NCBI GenBank assembly: GCA_025370845.1
Contig: JAMXFF010000033.1
Location: 1-64,000, forward strand
Length of the DNA stretch: 64,000 nucleotides
Source of the DNA: Laspinema palackyanum D2a
GTDB lineage: Bacteria > Cyanobacteriota > Cyanobacteriia > Cyanobacteriales > Laspinemataceae
Direction of reading: 5' to 3'
Shown: positions 54,427 to 63,858 of the stretch, in pieces
Position numbering within the stretch: the stretch's first letter is position 1
Layout of the letters: each line of letters opens with the position of its first letter
Notes under the pieces: generated by a model
The model's input: only the letters and a program-made list of their open reading frames with translations
Databases searched by the model: none
Told to the model about the DNA's origin: nothing
Position numbers and translations under genes: made by a program

Positions 54427-54639
54427 CCTACAGTCCCAGAAATAGGCAGCTAACAGGGCCGCAATTTTCACCCTACCTGGGGCTTCGTGTCCATAAAATC
54501 AGTTGGTAATTTGTAATCTGCGGAGGCTGGATCGGCTAAAATCGAGTTTCTGTAAGGATTTCACCAGAAATTCAACAAATTTCAAAAAACCCCTTGCTTT
54601 TTTCCAAGCCCTTATGCTACATTTATAAACTGTTGGCAA

Positions 54640-54713
54640 GGACGCATAGCTCAGTTGGTTAGAGCACCACGTTGACATCGTGGGGGTCACTGGTTCGAGT
54701 CCAGTTGTGTCCA
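54640..54713 (+). tRNA. trnV: tRNA-Val (GAC)
   Basis: Cloverleaf folds completely: acceptor GGACGCA/TGTGTCC, D-arm GCTC..GAGC, anticodon arm CCACG-TTGACAT-CGTGG giving anticodon GAC, variable GGGTC, T-arm ACTGG-TTCGAGT-CCAGT, discriminator A. The 3' CCA is not encoded. 74 nt. Confidence 0.96.
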
Positions 54714-55452
54714 TTCAAAACTTTATTTATAAACCTCAAGTGGGAATTAGGCCGAGATCCGCGATCGGTGGCGATTCTGTTGATAAAAGGGACTAATTAG
54801 TTGCCTTTGACCCCTCGGTGTTTAAGGGGCCTGTTTTGCTTTAAAAAATCAGTGGATTGGGGACTGAGGCAGAGGCGATCGCCTGCCAAGTCCCTCCGGT
54901 GGAAGCAGTTACTTCTCCACAGCACAACCGGGAACCCATCACTTCTAGGAATAAAACATCTCCAAACCTTTGTCTGGGGAACGCCTCCAATGGTTATGAC
55001 TGGTGAATTCTTGATAAATTTGGGGGTCTTTTATCACCGGGTTAGAGGTAAATTAGGATAGGTTAGTGGAGGGATAAAACTACCCAAAACAACCTATAAT
55101 CCTGATTTGTTAGAGAGTTTAAGAATATTAATTTTCTCAATTTAAAATATTTTATTGTAAAATAAAGAATAGGCAAAAATCAGGAATTCTCCTAAAAATA
55201 GCCCAGGTTTTTCCGTGAAAAACACTTGAGGAGTTAGGGAGAGGTGCAGGGTCATCAAGGAGGTCTGTCCAACTGTTCCCCACTCAACAAGGCCACCGCA
55301 GGAAGGGGGGATAGCAGATCGGCGAGGTCTTACCGATCTCATAGAACTAACCCCTCTAAGGGTATAACTATGGATTAAAGATGAACTTTTCAAAAAAAAA
55401 GAGTATCTTCTTGATTGCAACCCAAAGAAATATAGAGGATCGGACCCTGAAC
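54714..55452 (+). other. 739-bp spacer without a supported gene
   Basis: Open frames of 85-90 codons occur on both strands but match nothing recognisable and have no good ribosome sites. The stretch 55080-55200 is very AT-rich and may hold the promoter of the WD40 gene. Confidence 0.4.
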
Positions 55453-56484
55453 ATGAGATTATCTTGGCGCTGGTTTTTACTTTCTAGCTTAATAAGTTTA
55501 ACCTTCGCGATCGCCCTCCAGGATCGGTCGCAAGTGGCCCATTCGCAAATCCAGCCTCCCTCAAGCGAGAGCCTGAACCCGCAATCCGGACCCCTTTTTA
55601 TTTTAGATAAAACCCTGGAAGGACATACCAGTTGGGTAGGGTCCCTAAAATTTAGTCCCGATGGCAGCATCCTAGCCAGTGGCAGTCGAGATAATACAAT
55701 CAATCTCTGGAATTGGACCAGTGGGGAATTGATTCGCACCCTGCTGGGACATTCAGATGATGTGAATTCCCTTGCGTTTAGTCCGGATGGACAAGGTTTA
55801 GCCAGTGCCAGTACGGACCTCACCGTCAAGTTGTGGGATGTGAATCAGGGCATTTTAACTGGGACGCGATTGGGGCATACCTTTGCGGTTCGTGGGGTCA
55901 CCTTCACCCCCGATGGGCAAACCCTCGCCTCTGCCAGTGCCGATCGCAGCATTATCCTGTGGGATGTCACCACGGAACGAGAACGGCGGACCCTCAACTG
56001 GCATTCCAGCTTTGTCTGGTCAGTCGCCGTCAGTCCCGATGGCAATACCTTGGTGAGTGGGGGCTACGATAACACCATTCGCTTTTGGAGAATGCCCAAG
56101 GGGAAAAGGTGGCGCTCCATTGAAGGGCATTCTAGCCCGATTACCGCGATCGCCTTTAGTCCCGATGGACAAACCATCGCCAGTGCGAGTGCCGATCACA
56201 CCATCAAGTTATGGGATGTCAACACCGGATCTTTGAAAAGCACCTTAACGGGTCATGCGGATTGGGTCCTAGCGGTGGCATTTAGTCCCGATGGTCAACT
56301 CCTTGCGAGTGGGGGTGCCGATCGCACCCTGCGCCTGTGGAATGTGGCCAATGGTTCTCTGCGAACCCTCTTTAACAATCATCAAGGGAGAGTCCTCTCC
56401 GTTGCCTTTAGTCCCGATGGACAGGCCCTTGCCAGTGCCAGTGCCGACCAAACCATTAAAATTTGGAGAGCTACGACTCCATAA
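55453..56484 (+). CDS. secreted WD40 beta-propeller protein
   Basis: About 343 residues from the ATG at 55453 (MRLSWRWFLLSSL), giving an N-terminal signal peptide that ends near residue 30 (AHSQ). The open frame begins at 55381 but the extra 24 residues are lysine-rich and precede the signal. Seven WD40 repeats follow, each with a GH...SPDG...LASASAD..(I/V)KLWD pattern, for example LEGHTSWVGSLKFSPDGSIL and LTGHADWVLAVAFSPDGQLL. Seven repeats close one propeller. Interaction scaffold; partner unknown. Highly regular repeats of this kind are typical of cyanobacteria. Confidence 0.88.
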   Translation: MRLSWRWFLLSSLISLTFAIALQDRSQVAHSQIQPPSSESLNPQSGPLFILDKTLEGHTSWVGSLKFSPDGSILASGSRDNTINLWNWTSGELIRTLLGHSDDVNSLAFSPDGQGLASASTDLTVKLWDVNQGILTGTRLGHTFAVRGVTFTPDGQTLASASADRSIILWDVTTERERRTLNWHSSFVWSVAVSPDGNTLVSGGYDNTIRFWRMPKGKRWRSIEGHSSPITAIAFSPDGQTIASASADHTIKLWDVNTGSLKSTLTGHADWVLAVAFSPDGQLLASGGADRTLRLWNVANGSLRTLFNNHQGRVLSVAFSPDGQALASASADQTIKIWRATTP

Positions 56485-56710
56485 ACTCCGTCAATTTTCA
56501 AAGAAAAAACCGGGATATTTCTCCAGATAGGCAGTCCTGGCATTTTCTCTGAACAAACTCAGATAATTCTCCTCTTGATGCCGTCTAACTGGAAAGAAAA
56601 TCATCCCGGCTTTTACAGGATTTTAATATTTTTAGGTTAAATTAAAAGGGTTTTAGGGGGGATAACACTTAAAGCATTAACAGTTGATTTTAGGGGAAGG
56701 AGAGACCGCC

Positions 56711-57925
56711 ATGAACATCTGGGAAAGCCTGGATATGGCCACAAAAACCCTAGTGGCAAACAAAACCCGCAGTACCTTGACGATGTTGGGGATTATTATC
56801 GGGAATGCTGCTGTGATTGCTACCGTTGGGGTGGGGTCAGGGGCGCAAAATTTTATTGGCGGACAAATAGAATCCCTAGGAACCAATGTACTGATTATTG
56901 CCCCAGGAAATCGGAATAGCCGGAGATTAGGAGGGCCGCCACAAACTTTAGTCTTGGACGATGCCAAGGCGATCGCCTCCCAAGTCCCGGGCCTTAATGG
57001 GGTCTCTCCAGAACTCAACGGCAGCGAACTGGTGCGCTATGGCAATCAAAACTTTTCAGCCTTGATATTTGGCACTATGCCCGATTTTCTGAACGTCCGC
57101 AACTTTGAAGTAGAAAAGGGACGATTTTTAAATGAATTAGATGTTCAACGCAGCAATCCCGTCGTGGCATTAGGTTCCGATTTAGCCATTGCTTTATTTG
57201 GAGACAGCAACCCGATTGGAGAAAAGGTCCGCATCAAAAATGTCAGCCTAGAAGTGATTGGGGTGATGAAACCGAAAGGAGCATCCTTTGGGACGAACTA
57301 CGACGAAACCGCGTTAATTCCCATTACGACTATGGCGAATAGAATCCTGGGGCGACAATCGCCTTATGGACTCCCGTTGTCTTTCATTTGGGTGACGATC
57401 GCCAATGAAGAAGGGATGGGAATGGCGCAGTTCCAGATTGAAAATTTGCTGCGCCTACGCCATCGAATTACGGACGAAGATGATTTCTACGTTCAGAATC
57501 AGCAAGATTTAATGAATACCTTTGATGCCATTACCGGCGCGTTAACGGTGTTACTGGCAGCAGTGGCGAGTATCTCCCTGCTGGTGGGTGGGATTGGGAT
57601 TATGAATATTATGTTGGTATCGGTGACGGAACGGACTCAGGAGATAGGGTTGCGGAAGGCGATCGGCGCAACTCAGCAAGATATTTTAATTCAGTTCATC
57701 ATAGAAGCAGTGATTCTATCGGTGGCGGGGGGTGCAGTCGGCATTGGGATTGGGATGGGGGGTATCTTTTTGATTGCCTTAGTCACGCCCTTTGAGGCAG
57801 CAGTTTCCGGCATGGCGATCGCCCTGGCAACCAGTGTCTCTGGAGGCATCGGTTTATTTTTTGGCGTGGTTCCTGCCCGTCGTGCAGCCCAACTCGACCC
57901 GATTATAGCTTTAAGAAGTGAGTAA
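56711..57925 (+). CDS. MacB/FtsX-type ABC transporter permease
   Basis: 404 residues from the ATG at 56711, preceded by AAGGAG. TM1 is in STLTMLGIIIGNAAVIATVG, followed by the MacB-core periplasmic domain (GSGAQNFIGGQIESLGTNVL, GDSNPIGEKVRIKNVSLEVI GVM split). Three further membrane segments include VASISLLVGGIGIMNIMLVS, VTERTQEIGLRKAIGA and GVVPARRAAQLDPIIALRSE. It pairs with the ATPase gene 71 bp downstream. Such pairs export peptides or lipids, usually with a membrane-fusion partner not seen here. Confidence 0.9.
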   Translation: MNIWESLDMATKTLVANKTRSTLTMLGIIIGNAAVIATVGVGSGAQNFIGGQIESLGTNVLIIAPGNRNSRRLGGPPQTLVLDDAKAIASQVPGLNGVSPELNGSELVRYGNQNFSALIFGTMPDFLNVRNFEVEKGRFLNELDVQRSNPVVALGSDLAIALFGDSNPIGEKVRIKNVSLEVIGVMKPKGASFGTNYDETALIPITTMANRILGRQSPYGLPLSFIWVTIANEEGMGMAQFQIENLLRLRHRITDEDDFYVQNQQDLMNTFDAITGALTVLLAAVASISLLVGGIGIMNIMLVSVTERTQEIGLRKAIGATQQDILIQFIIEAVILSVAGGAVGIGIGMGGIFLIALVTPFEAAVSGMAIALATSVSGGIGLFFGVVPARRAAQLDPIIALRSE

Positions 57926-57996
57926 TTGTCATCGGTCATTTGTCATTTGTTTTTGGTCCTTGTTTGAGCTGTGAATTTACTGAATTAAAGATTACT

Positions 57997-58755
57997 ATGA
58001 ACTCTCAAAATCAACTCCAATCTACTCTACCGATTCCGGAACAAAAAGCGGCTATTGTGGAACTCCAAGATGTTTATAAGATTTATGGATCTGGCAATAC
58101 CGAAGTGCAAGCCCTCAAAGGGGTGAACTTAACGATTCATGAAGGGGAATATTGCTCCATCATGGGGGCATCGGGTTCTGGAAAATCTACCGCCATGAAT
58201 ATTATTGGTTGCTTGGATAGACCCAGTAGCGGATATTATTATCTGGATCAAGTCGATGTGACCCAAATGGAAGATGCGAATTTAGCCAAAATTCGGAATT
58301 TAAAGTTAGGATTTGTTTTCCAACAATATCATCTGTTAGCTCAACTGAGCGCCTTAGAAAATGTGATGTTGCCGATGGTATATGCGGGGGTTGCTGCATC
58401 GGAACGACGGGAACGAGCGATGGAGGCATTAACGCGGGTCGGCCTAGAAAATCGGATGAATAATAAGCCGAATCAGATGTCTGGGGGACAACAACAACGG
58501 GTGGCGATCGCCCGGGCGATCGTCAACCGACCTGTTTTACTCTTAGCGGATGAACCCACCGGCGCTTTAGATACCAAAACCACCGAAGAAGTGATTCATA
58601 TTTTCTCAGAACTAAATGCCAGTGGCATGACTATCGTGATGGTTACCCATGAACCGGAAGTTGCCCGCGCCAGTAAACGAATTGTCATGTTTCGCGATGG
58701 AGAGGTCATACAATCCCATCTCACCCCGGCTGATTTGCATGGCGCTACGTTTTAA
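57997..58755 (+). CDS. MacB/LolD-type ABC transporter ATP-binding protein
   Basis: 252 residues from the ATG at 57997 (MNSQNQLQS). Walker [22 protein letters not shown]-loop [20 protein letters not shown], signature [20 protein letters not shown], Walker [13 protein letters not shown] and H-loop [14 protein letters not shown]. The frame is open from 57940 but the extra residues come from a spacer rich in GTCATTTG repeats. Confidence 0.92.
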   Translation: MNSQNQLQSTLPIPEQKAAIVELQDVYKIYGSGNTEVQALKGVNLTIHEGEYCSIMGASGSGKSTAMNIIGCLDRPSSGYYYLDQVDVTQMEDANLAKIRNLKLGFVFQQYHLLAQLSALENVMLPMVYAGVAASERRERAMEALTRVGLENRMNNKPNQMSGGQQQRVAIARAIVNRPVLLLADEPTGALDTKTTEEVIHIFSELNASGMTIVMVTHEPEVARASKRIVMFRDGEVIQSHLTPADLHGATF

Positions 58756-59464
58756 ATAAGCTTTATACCATTCAAATTGGATATTCCTAGTCGAGGTCAA
58801 TGTCAGTGTACCGCGCCCACGGGTTAGTAGAGCGCGTACCAGAGAAAGAGCGATCGCCATCCTTCAGAGTTGAGGGAAGGGAATTACTTCCCCGATAGCA
58901 GCTTATTTAAACAAAAAAAATTGGCAACTGGCTTAAGCCTCATGAACAGCAGAAACGTGACTCCAAAAAAAACAGCCGCTCTCGGCTGATAAATCTACCT
59001 AGAGTAGAAGGTTTCACGGCATTAACTTATTTATTATGGGAAAGAGATTAAAGGGGGTTTCTGTCCAAAACATAGGAGAGAATTTCGCACTCACAAAAGT
59101 GAAAATCCCCTTAAACTAGCCAGCCACCGGGATAAAAGCGGGCCAGATTAGTCCTTAACGGTTTGGGGTTCGGATTTCCTCAAGTAAGAAGGAACTCAAA
59201 CGGGTCTGTATGACTTGGGAATGGGATTGCAGAAGTGGAGCGTCTGAAACCCTGAGTGGGAGGGATAGATTCCCATTGATTCTGGCTTCAATCCGGGGTC
59301 AGAGAGTCCCTGCTACCGAGGTCAAGTCAGCCGGTTTGGGTCCGATGCAGGTGATGGAAGTCACCCCGATCTCCTACGGAAGGTCACTTCTAGGGACGTA
59401 AGCGATCGCTCACAAGGGGGCAATCGATGATTCATAATGAGCTCAAGGGAGTTATTTTATAAAA
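58756..59464 (+). other. 709-bp spacer without a supported gene
   Basis: Contains a small hairpin (CAGCCG-CTCT-CGGCTG at 58973-58988) preceded by eight A residues, which would be an intrinsic terminator only for minus-strand transcription. A 63-codon open frame at 59210-59401 lacks any resemblance. Nothing else recognised. Confidence 0.4.
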
Positions 59465-60592
59465 ATGCCATCGTTAAAATACACAACGACGGGACTCACA
59501 AGGGGATGGACTAGGGTACTTAATGATAGGCGAATGGAGAATCCTATAGCGGGCGGAATTAAAAAATCATCGACCCCGGATAAAGAACCGCCCCTGATCT
59601 TGATCGTCGATGATGACCGTTTTATGCGGGATCTCCTCCGTCAAGTCATGGAAAAAGAAGGCTACCGGGTAGCCGAGGCGGAAAATGGCCTTCAGGGTTT
59701 AGAGGCTTATATTCGCCTGCATCCCGATATGGTTTTGGTGGATGCCATCATGCCGGTTATGGATGGTTTTACTTGCTGTACTAAGCTGCAAGCCATATTT
59801 GAGGATGATTCTGGGGAATATGACTTTGCATCCCATACCCCGATTTTAATGATTACCAGCCTGGAGGATAGTAAATCCGTAGACCAGGCATTCGAGGTGG
59901 GTGCCGTGGATTTCGTCACGAAACCGATTCACTGGGCAGTGCTGCGTCAACGGGTTAGACGGTTGTTGGAACAAGCCCAGCTTTATCGACAGCTTCAAGC
60001 GGCAAATGAAGAGTTGCAGCGTCTGGCATTTTTGGATGGGTTGACTCGGGTTGCCAATCGTCGGGGTTTTGACCAAGCATTAGAACACGAGTGGCGGCGA
60101 CTGATTCGCGAAAGTGTTTCGGCGAAAAATGCCGGGACCGAGACCCATTTTGTCCAAAATCCCTCCTCCCTGTCTTTGATTTTATGTGATGTAGACTTTT
60201 TTAAGCGCTACAACGATTCCTGCGGGCATTTAGCCGGGGACGAATGTTTACAACAAGTTGCAGAGGCGCTGCGTCGTGCAGTAAACCGTCCCGGCGATTT
60301 GGTGGCCCGTTATGGGGGAGAAGAATTTGCCGTGTTGCTTCCCAATACGGATGCAGCAGGGGCAGTGAGTGTGGCCCAAAAAATTAGGACAGAAATCCGC
60401 AATTTACAGATTCCCCATCCGACTTCTTCAGTGAGTGAATTTATTACCATCAGCTTGGGGGTGACTGCCACGATTCCCTGTCCGAATACAGCCCCCTGTG
60501 AGTTGATTTCTATTGCGGATAAAGCCCTCTATCAGGCGAAAGAATCGGGGCGCGATCGCCTGATTTTAAAAATTTTTATCCTCCCCAATTAA
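59465..60592 (+). CDS. PleD-like response regulator with GGDEF diguanylate cyclase domain
   Basis: 375 residues. A receiver domain spans about 40-165: LILIVDDDRFMRDLL, phospho-acceptor aspartate in MVLVDAIMPVMDGF, threonine/serine in PILMITSLED and lysine in DFVTKPIHW. A short helix then leads to the GGDEF domain: LAFLDGLTRVANRRGFDQAL, ILCDVDFFKRYNDSCGHLAG and the catalytic RYGGEEFAVLLPN. An inhibitory RxxD site (RPGD) lies five residues before GGEEF, so product feedback is likely. It makes c-di-GMP when phosphorylated. No histidine kinase is adjacent. Confidence 0.92.
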   Translation: MPSLKYTTTGLTRGWTRVLNDRRMENPIAGGIKKSSTPDKEPPLILIVDDDRFMRDLLRQVMEKEGYRVAEAENGLQGLEAYIRLHPDMVLVDAIMPVMDGFTCCTKLQAIFEDDSGEYDFASHTPILMITSLEDSKSVDQAFEVGAVDFVTKPIHWAVLRQRVRRLLEQAQLYRQLQAANEELQRLAFLDGLTRVANRRGFDQALEHEWRRLIRESVSAKNAGTETHFVQNPSSLSLILCDVDFFKRYNDSCGHLAGDECLQQVAEALRRAVNRPGDLVARYGGEEFAVLLPNTDAAGAVSVAQKIRTEIRNLQIPHPTSSVSEFITISLGVTATIPCPNTAPCELISIADKALYQAKESGRDRLILKIFILPN

Positions 60593-60726
60593 GAAAACTC
60601 CCCGAGTTAAAATCTCTGGACTCTATGACTCGGTTTCGGTGAGTGAAAATTTATCGGGGCTTAACACAGCAGACAAATTGCTGAGGGAGATGTTCAGTTG
60701 TGAATTGCCCTAATTTTGAAAGAATG

Positions 60727-60755
60727 AAAAAGGGTGGGAATTTCCCACCCTTTTT
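60727..60755. terminator. bidirectional intrinsic terminator
   Basis: AAAAAGGGTGGG-AATTT-CCCACCCTTTTT: a 7-bp G/C stem (60732-60738 with 60744-60750) flanked by A and T runs. It serves both the plus-strand diguanylate cyclase gene and the convergent nblB-like gene. Confidence 0.88.
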
Positions 60756-60759
60756 CTCT

Positions 60760-61428
60760 TCAAACCACGGCGGACAAACTTATTTGTGCCGTTTGTGCCA
60801 CCGGGGAAACTTCATCTTGGGCTAATGTTTCTAAGATGGGACGAACTTCAGGACCCCCAAGCAGTCCCAAGGCTTGAGCAACACGATGGCGAATCTGCCA
60901 ATCCGCATCGGTAGCGTAGGGAATTAATAATGCCGTAGCGCGGCGATCGCCCAGTTCTCCGAAGGACCCGATCGCCGCTGTTTTAATCAGACTTTCTGAA
61001 GAATTCAGGGCATCTTCTAAAATTTCAAAAGACCGACTATCCCCCAATTCTCCTAAAGCCGCAACAATACTGAGTTTAAGCAGCCATTCAGAGGTATTGC
61101 GATAGATCTGTTGCAACTCTTCAAATGCTTCCGTTAATTGCAAACCCCCAAGAGAGTCCGCTGCTGCTGCTTGGACATCCGTTTCAGAATCATTTAACAG
61201 GCGATCGCGCAGGACCGTTAAGGCAACATCCCGATCCAGCTTGCCCAAACTGGCCATTTGACTGACTGCTGCATACCGCACCCGCGCACTACTATCTTGA
61301 ATCGTCGGTAAAATCAGTTCTAACGCGATCGCCGGTTCAATCTGTCGAAGTTGATTCACTCCCCGTAGGCGATCGCCCATTGTTTCTGAATGCAGTAATT
61401 CCCTCACAGACTCTGGAGTAACGTTCAT
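60760..61428 (-). CDS. nblB: HEAT-repeat protein, NblB-like
   Basis: 222 residues made of HEAT/PBS-lyase repeats: TMGDRLRGVNQLRQIEPAIA, SSARVRYAAVSQMASLGKLD, ETDVQAAAADSLGGLQLTEA, LLKLSIVAALGELGDSRSFE, LIKTAAIGSFGELGDRRATA, WQIRHRVAQALGLLGGPEVR. The N-terminus MNVTPESVRELLHSETMGDR matches NblB, needed for phycobilisome breakdown under nutrient starvation. CpcE-like bilin lyase paralogues are the main alternative. Confidence 0.78.
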   Translation of the reverse strand: MNVTPESVRELLHSETMGDRLRGVNQLRQIEPAIALELILPTIQDSSARVRYAAVSQMASLGKLDRDVALTVLRDRLLNDSETDVQAAAADSLGGLQLTEAFEELQQIYRNTSEWLLKLSIVAALGELGDSRSFEILEDALNSSESLIKTAAIGSFGELGDRRATALLIPYATDADWQIRHRVAQALGLLGGPEVRPILETLAQDEVSPVAQTAQISLSAVV

Positions 61429-61571
61429 TTTTTATGATCTGTTCCTTATCTGATATTCCTTAACCGAAATTAAACGGATCTTCAGTCCCCTTGATCCCTC
61501 GCTTCGTGATGAACCTTCATCATCTTTTGTCAATTCGGACCTCAACCCTATCCCTCTGGCAATGTTAATTC

Positions 61572-62036
61572 TTACCCTTCCTCAGTTGCCATTGCCCGCA
61601 CAATATCGCCCCGCGTCAAGATTCCGATTGGCTTACCCGCTGAATCAATGACCGGCAAGCGATGTACTCCCTTCTCATGCATCAATTCTGCCGCCTCTCG
61701 TAAAGACTTATCGGGTCTAATTGTTTGAGGATTTTTCGTCATGACTTCCCCCACAGTTTGTCCCAGAGCCTTATGTAAATCCCGCTGATATTTAGCCGGA
61801 TTTTCTAAATAAATCACACTATCAAGCACCATAATATAGGGCGGCGGCGTCACCCCACTTTCCCGCCACATCAAGTCTCCCTGGGAAATAATCCCCATCA
61901 ACTTTCCCTCCGCATCCACCACGGGAAGTCCACTGAACCGGCGTTCCGCCATAATCTGAATCGCCTCATCCAAAGATGTCTCTGAAGTCACGACGAGCGG
62001 ATCTCGGGTCATAATCTCGGCAACTGTTTTCGCCAT
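61572..62036 (-). CDS. tandem CBS-domain protein
   Basis: 154 residues holding two CBS motifs: VAEIMTRDPLVVTSETSLDE through VVDAEGKLMGIISQGDLMW, and VGEVMTKNPQTIRPDKSLRE through VIDSAGKPIGILTRGDIVRA. A loop with MVLDSVIYLENPAKYQRDLH lies between them. Stand-alone CBS pairs usually bind adenosine nucleotides and act as energy sensors. 143 bp upstream of the nblB-like gene, same strand. Confidence 0.88.
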   Translation of the reverse strand: MAKTVAEIMTRDPLVVTSETSLDEAIQIMAERRFSGLPVVDAEGKLMGIISQGDLMWRESGVTPPPYIMVLDSVIYLENPAKYQRDLHKALGQTVGEVMTKNPQTIRPDKSLREAAELMHEKGVHRLPVIDSAGKPIGILTRGDIVRAMATEEG

Positions 62037-62352
62037 CTTCTTTTATGTTTATCTCAAGCTAATTTGTGACGGTCATCTAAAACATTGAGCTATTCGTTTG
62101 GCTGCATCTGTGGGGTCAAACTTGATGGCTTAAACCCAGCCTGATCTGTTTTTTCCCCGGATCCCAAGTTGTAGCCCACTCAGGTCACCTTTAAAATTCA
62201 AGTAACCGTAAGGGAGATTTTCTCAGATATTCGGACAAAAGTCGATGTTTTAACAGGGGGGTGAAAGTTCTGGAGAAGTGCAGATCCACCAGGAAACCAC
62301 AGACTCTGGCAGTTAGAATCAGTATTGTAAAGATTTATTTCCCTAAGAGGCT
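62037..62352. other. 316-bp divergent intergenic region
   Basis: Separates the divergent CBS and ferredoxin genes, so both promoters should be here. No operator or RNA gene recognised. Confidence 0.35.
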
Positions 62353-62670
62353 ATGACACCCCCCGATTCCCCAGACCCTCTGTATCGGAATATTTCGGTT
62401 TGTCAGCACCAATCTTGCCAGCGCCACGGCTCCCCAGCGGTTCTGAAAGCCTTTCAGCAGACGCCACTCCCCCCCGGAGTCACGGTTAATGGCAGCGGTT
62501 GTTTGGGACAATGTAGCTCGGGTCCCACGGTTAAAGTCAACCCGGATAATGTTTGGTATTGTCGGGTCACACCGGCTGATGTTCCTGTGATTGTAGTCGA
62601 ACATTTAGAAAACGGTGAGCCAGTGGATGGGCTCCTCAATCCCAGAATTCATTTCAAATTTTCGTTTTAG
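62353..62670 (+). CDS. thioredoxin-like [2Fe-2S] ferredoxin
   Basis: 105 residues. Cluster ligands are visible as the two cysteines in SVCQHQSCQRHGS and two in GCLGQCSSGP, the C-x4-C...C-x3-C pattern of thioredoxin-fold [2Fe-2S] ferredoxins. The C-terminal VVEHLENGEPVDGLLNPRIH is also typical. AGAGG precedes the ATG closely. Electron partner unknown. Confidence 0.88.
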   Translation: MTPPDSPDPLYRNISVCQHQSCQRHGSPAVLKAFQQTPLPPGVTVNGSGCLGQCSSGPTVKVNPDNVWYCRVTPADVPVIVVEHLENGEPVDGLLNPRIHFKFSF

Positions 62671-62677
62671 ACGATTC

Positions 62678-62711
62678 CAGGAGAAAGGAGCGATCGCCCC
62701 TTTTTCTCCTG
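62678..62711. terminator. likely bidirectional terminator
   Basis: CAGGAGAAA (62678-62686) pairs with TTTCTCCTG (62703-62711); the loop holds GGAGCGATCGCCCC, which can extend the stem. It sits between the convergent ferredoxin and hydrolase genes. Confidence 0.6.
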
Positions 62712-62756
62712 AATAACAAGGCGACTTCCGGTGACTCGCTCCCTTTTGTCCGAGGA

Positions 62757-63656
62757 TTACCGCACCTTAGACAGAACCCAATCGCGAATTAATTCATTGA
62801 CGCGATCGGGGATTTCATCATGAGGACAATGGCCTGCCTTGAGAAAATATTCCGTAACCTGGGGATAATATTGGCGAAACTTCTCGCTACGTTCCTGGAT
62901 TTTCATCCAGGGATCTCCTTCTCCCCACAGGGTTAACAGGGGAGCCTTAAGTTGGGAGAGCAATCTATCTACTTTTTCCCCCGGTGGCGTTCTAAAAATC
63001 CCGGCGAATACCTGTGCCGCACCGCGATCGCAAGAGGGACGATAAATTTCTTCCACCAGTTGATCCGTCACGGCGGAGGGATCCAGATAAACTTTCATCA
63101 AGGTTTTCCGAATCGTGGCACGGCGGCGGGTCCATTGGAACAGGAGGAAGCTCACCCAATTTTGACGAAATGCTGCTTTCAAGGCAGAATTCATCGCTTT
63201 GCGATGGAAGGGAGGTTCTGGGAGGGGTTCGGTTTCTGTAAAGGGACCGGCGCTATTAAGTAAAACAACCCCAGCAACGGATTCGGGATATTGAGCGCCT
63301 AAACATAATGCGGCATATCCTCCCAGGGAGTTGCCGACAACCACCGTGGGTTTGCCGATATGGGTTTCAATGAAATCTTGTAATTGGTCCCGCCAGAGTT
63401 CTCCACTGTAAATGCAGTTGGGTTTAGCCGATCGCCCAAAACCCAACAAATCGATCGCCCAAACCTCAAATTCCGTTTGTAACCCGGCGATCGTTTTGCG
63501 CCAGTGATCCGTCGAGGCCCCAAAACCATGAATCAGCAGCAGGGGGGGTCTATCGGGACGGCGATCGCCAGCACGAACGTAATAAATAGGGCGATCGGCC
63601 CATTCCCAGTAGGCACCCGGTATCGGCTCACTGTTGATTGACGAAGTTACCTGCAT
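62757..63656 (-). CDS. alpha/beta hydrolase
   Basis: 299 residues. LLLIHGFGASTDHWRKTIAG gives the oxyanion loop, AIDLLGFGRSAKP follows, and the nucleophile serine is in VVGNSLGGYAALCLGAQYP. The aspartate is in LTLWGEGDPW and the histidine in LKAGHCPHDEIPD. Lipase/chlorophyllase-like or C-C hydrolase activity cannot be told apart. A GTG one codon upstream (63659) is an alternative start. Confidence 0.87.
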   Translation of the reverse strand: MQVTSSINSEPIPGAYWEWADRPIYYVRAGDRRPDRPPLLLIHGFGASTDHWRKTIAGLQTEFEVWAIDLLGFGRSAKPNCIYSGELWRDQLQDFIETHIGKPTVVVGNSLGGYAALCLGAQYPESVAGVVLLNSAGPFTETEPLPEPPFHRKAMNSALKAAFRQNWVSFLLFQWTRRRATIRKTLMKVYLDPSAVTDQLVEEIYRPSCDRGAAQVFAGIFRTPPGEKVDRLLSQLKAPLLTLWGEGDPWMKIQERSEKFRQYYPQVTEYFLKAGHCPHDEIPDRVNELIRDWVLSKVR

Positions 63657-63858
63657 CACTTAATCCGATTTTTTGCAATAAAAACAAAGAACTCTTTTCA
63701 TTGTAAAGGATTGTAAAGGGCAACGGGCTATGGTGAAACTCTATCCCGCCCTTGCATTTCCGAGCTGCATCCTCTCATTTGGCCTCATCTCAAACCCTCG
63801 CCTCACCTCTTTTCATCCCCTTCCCGTTAGCCATTACTTCCCGCTTAACTCACCCCTT

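Noticed and set aside
54801-55061. 86-codon plus-strand gene after the tRNA
   Set aside because: Erratic composition, no ribosome-binding site and no recognisable motif.
59210-59401. 63-codon plus-strand gene
   Set aside because: No resemblance to a family and no plausible ribosome site; it lies in a long spacer before the diguanylate cyclase gene.
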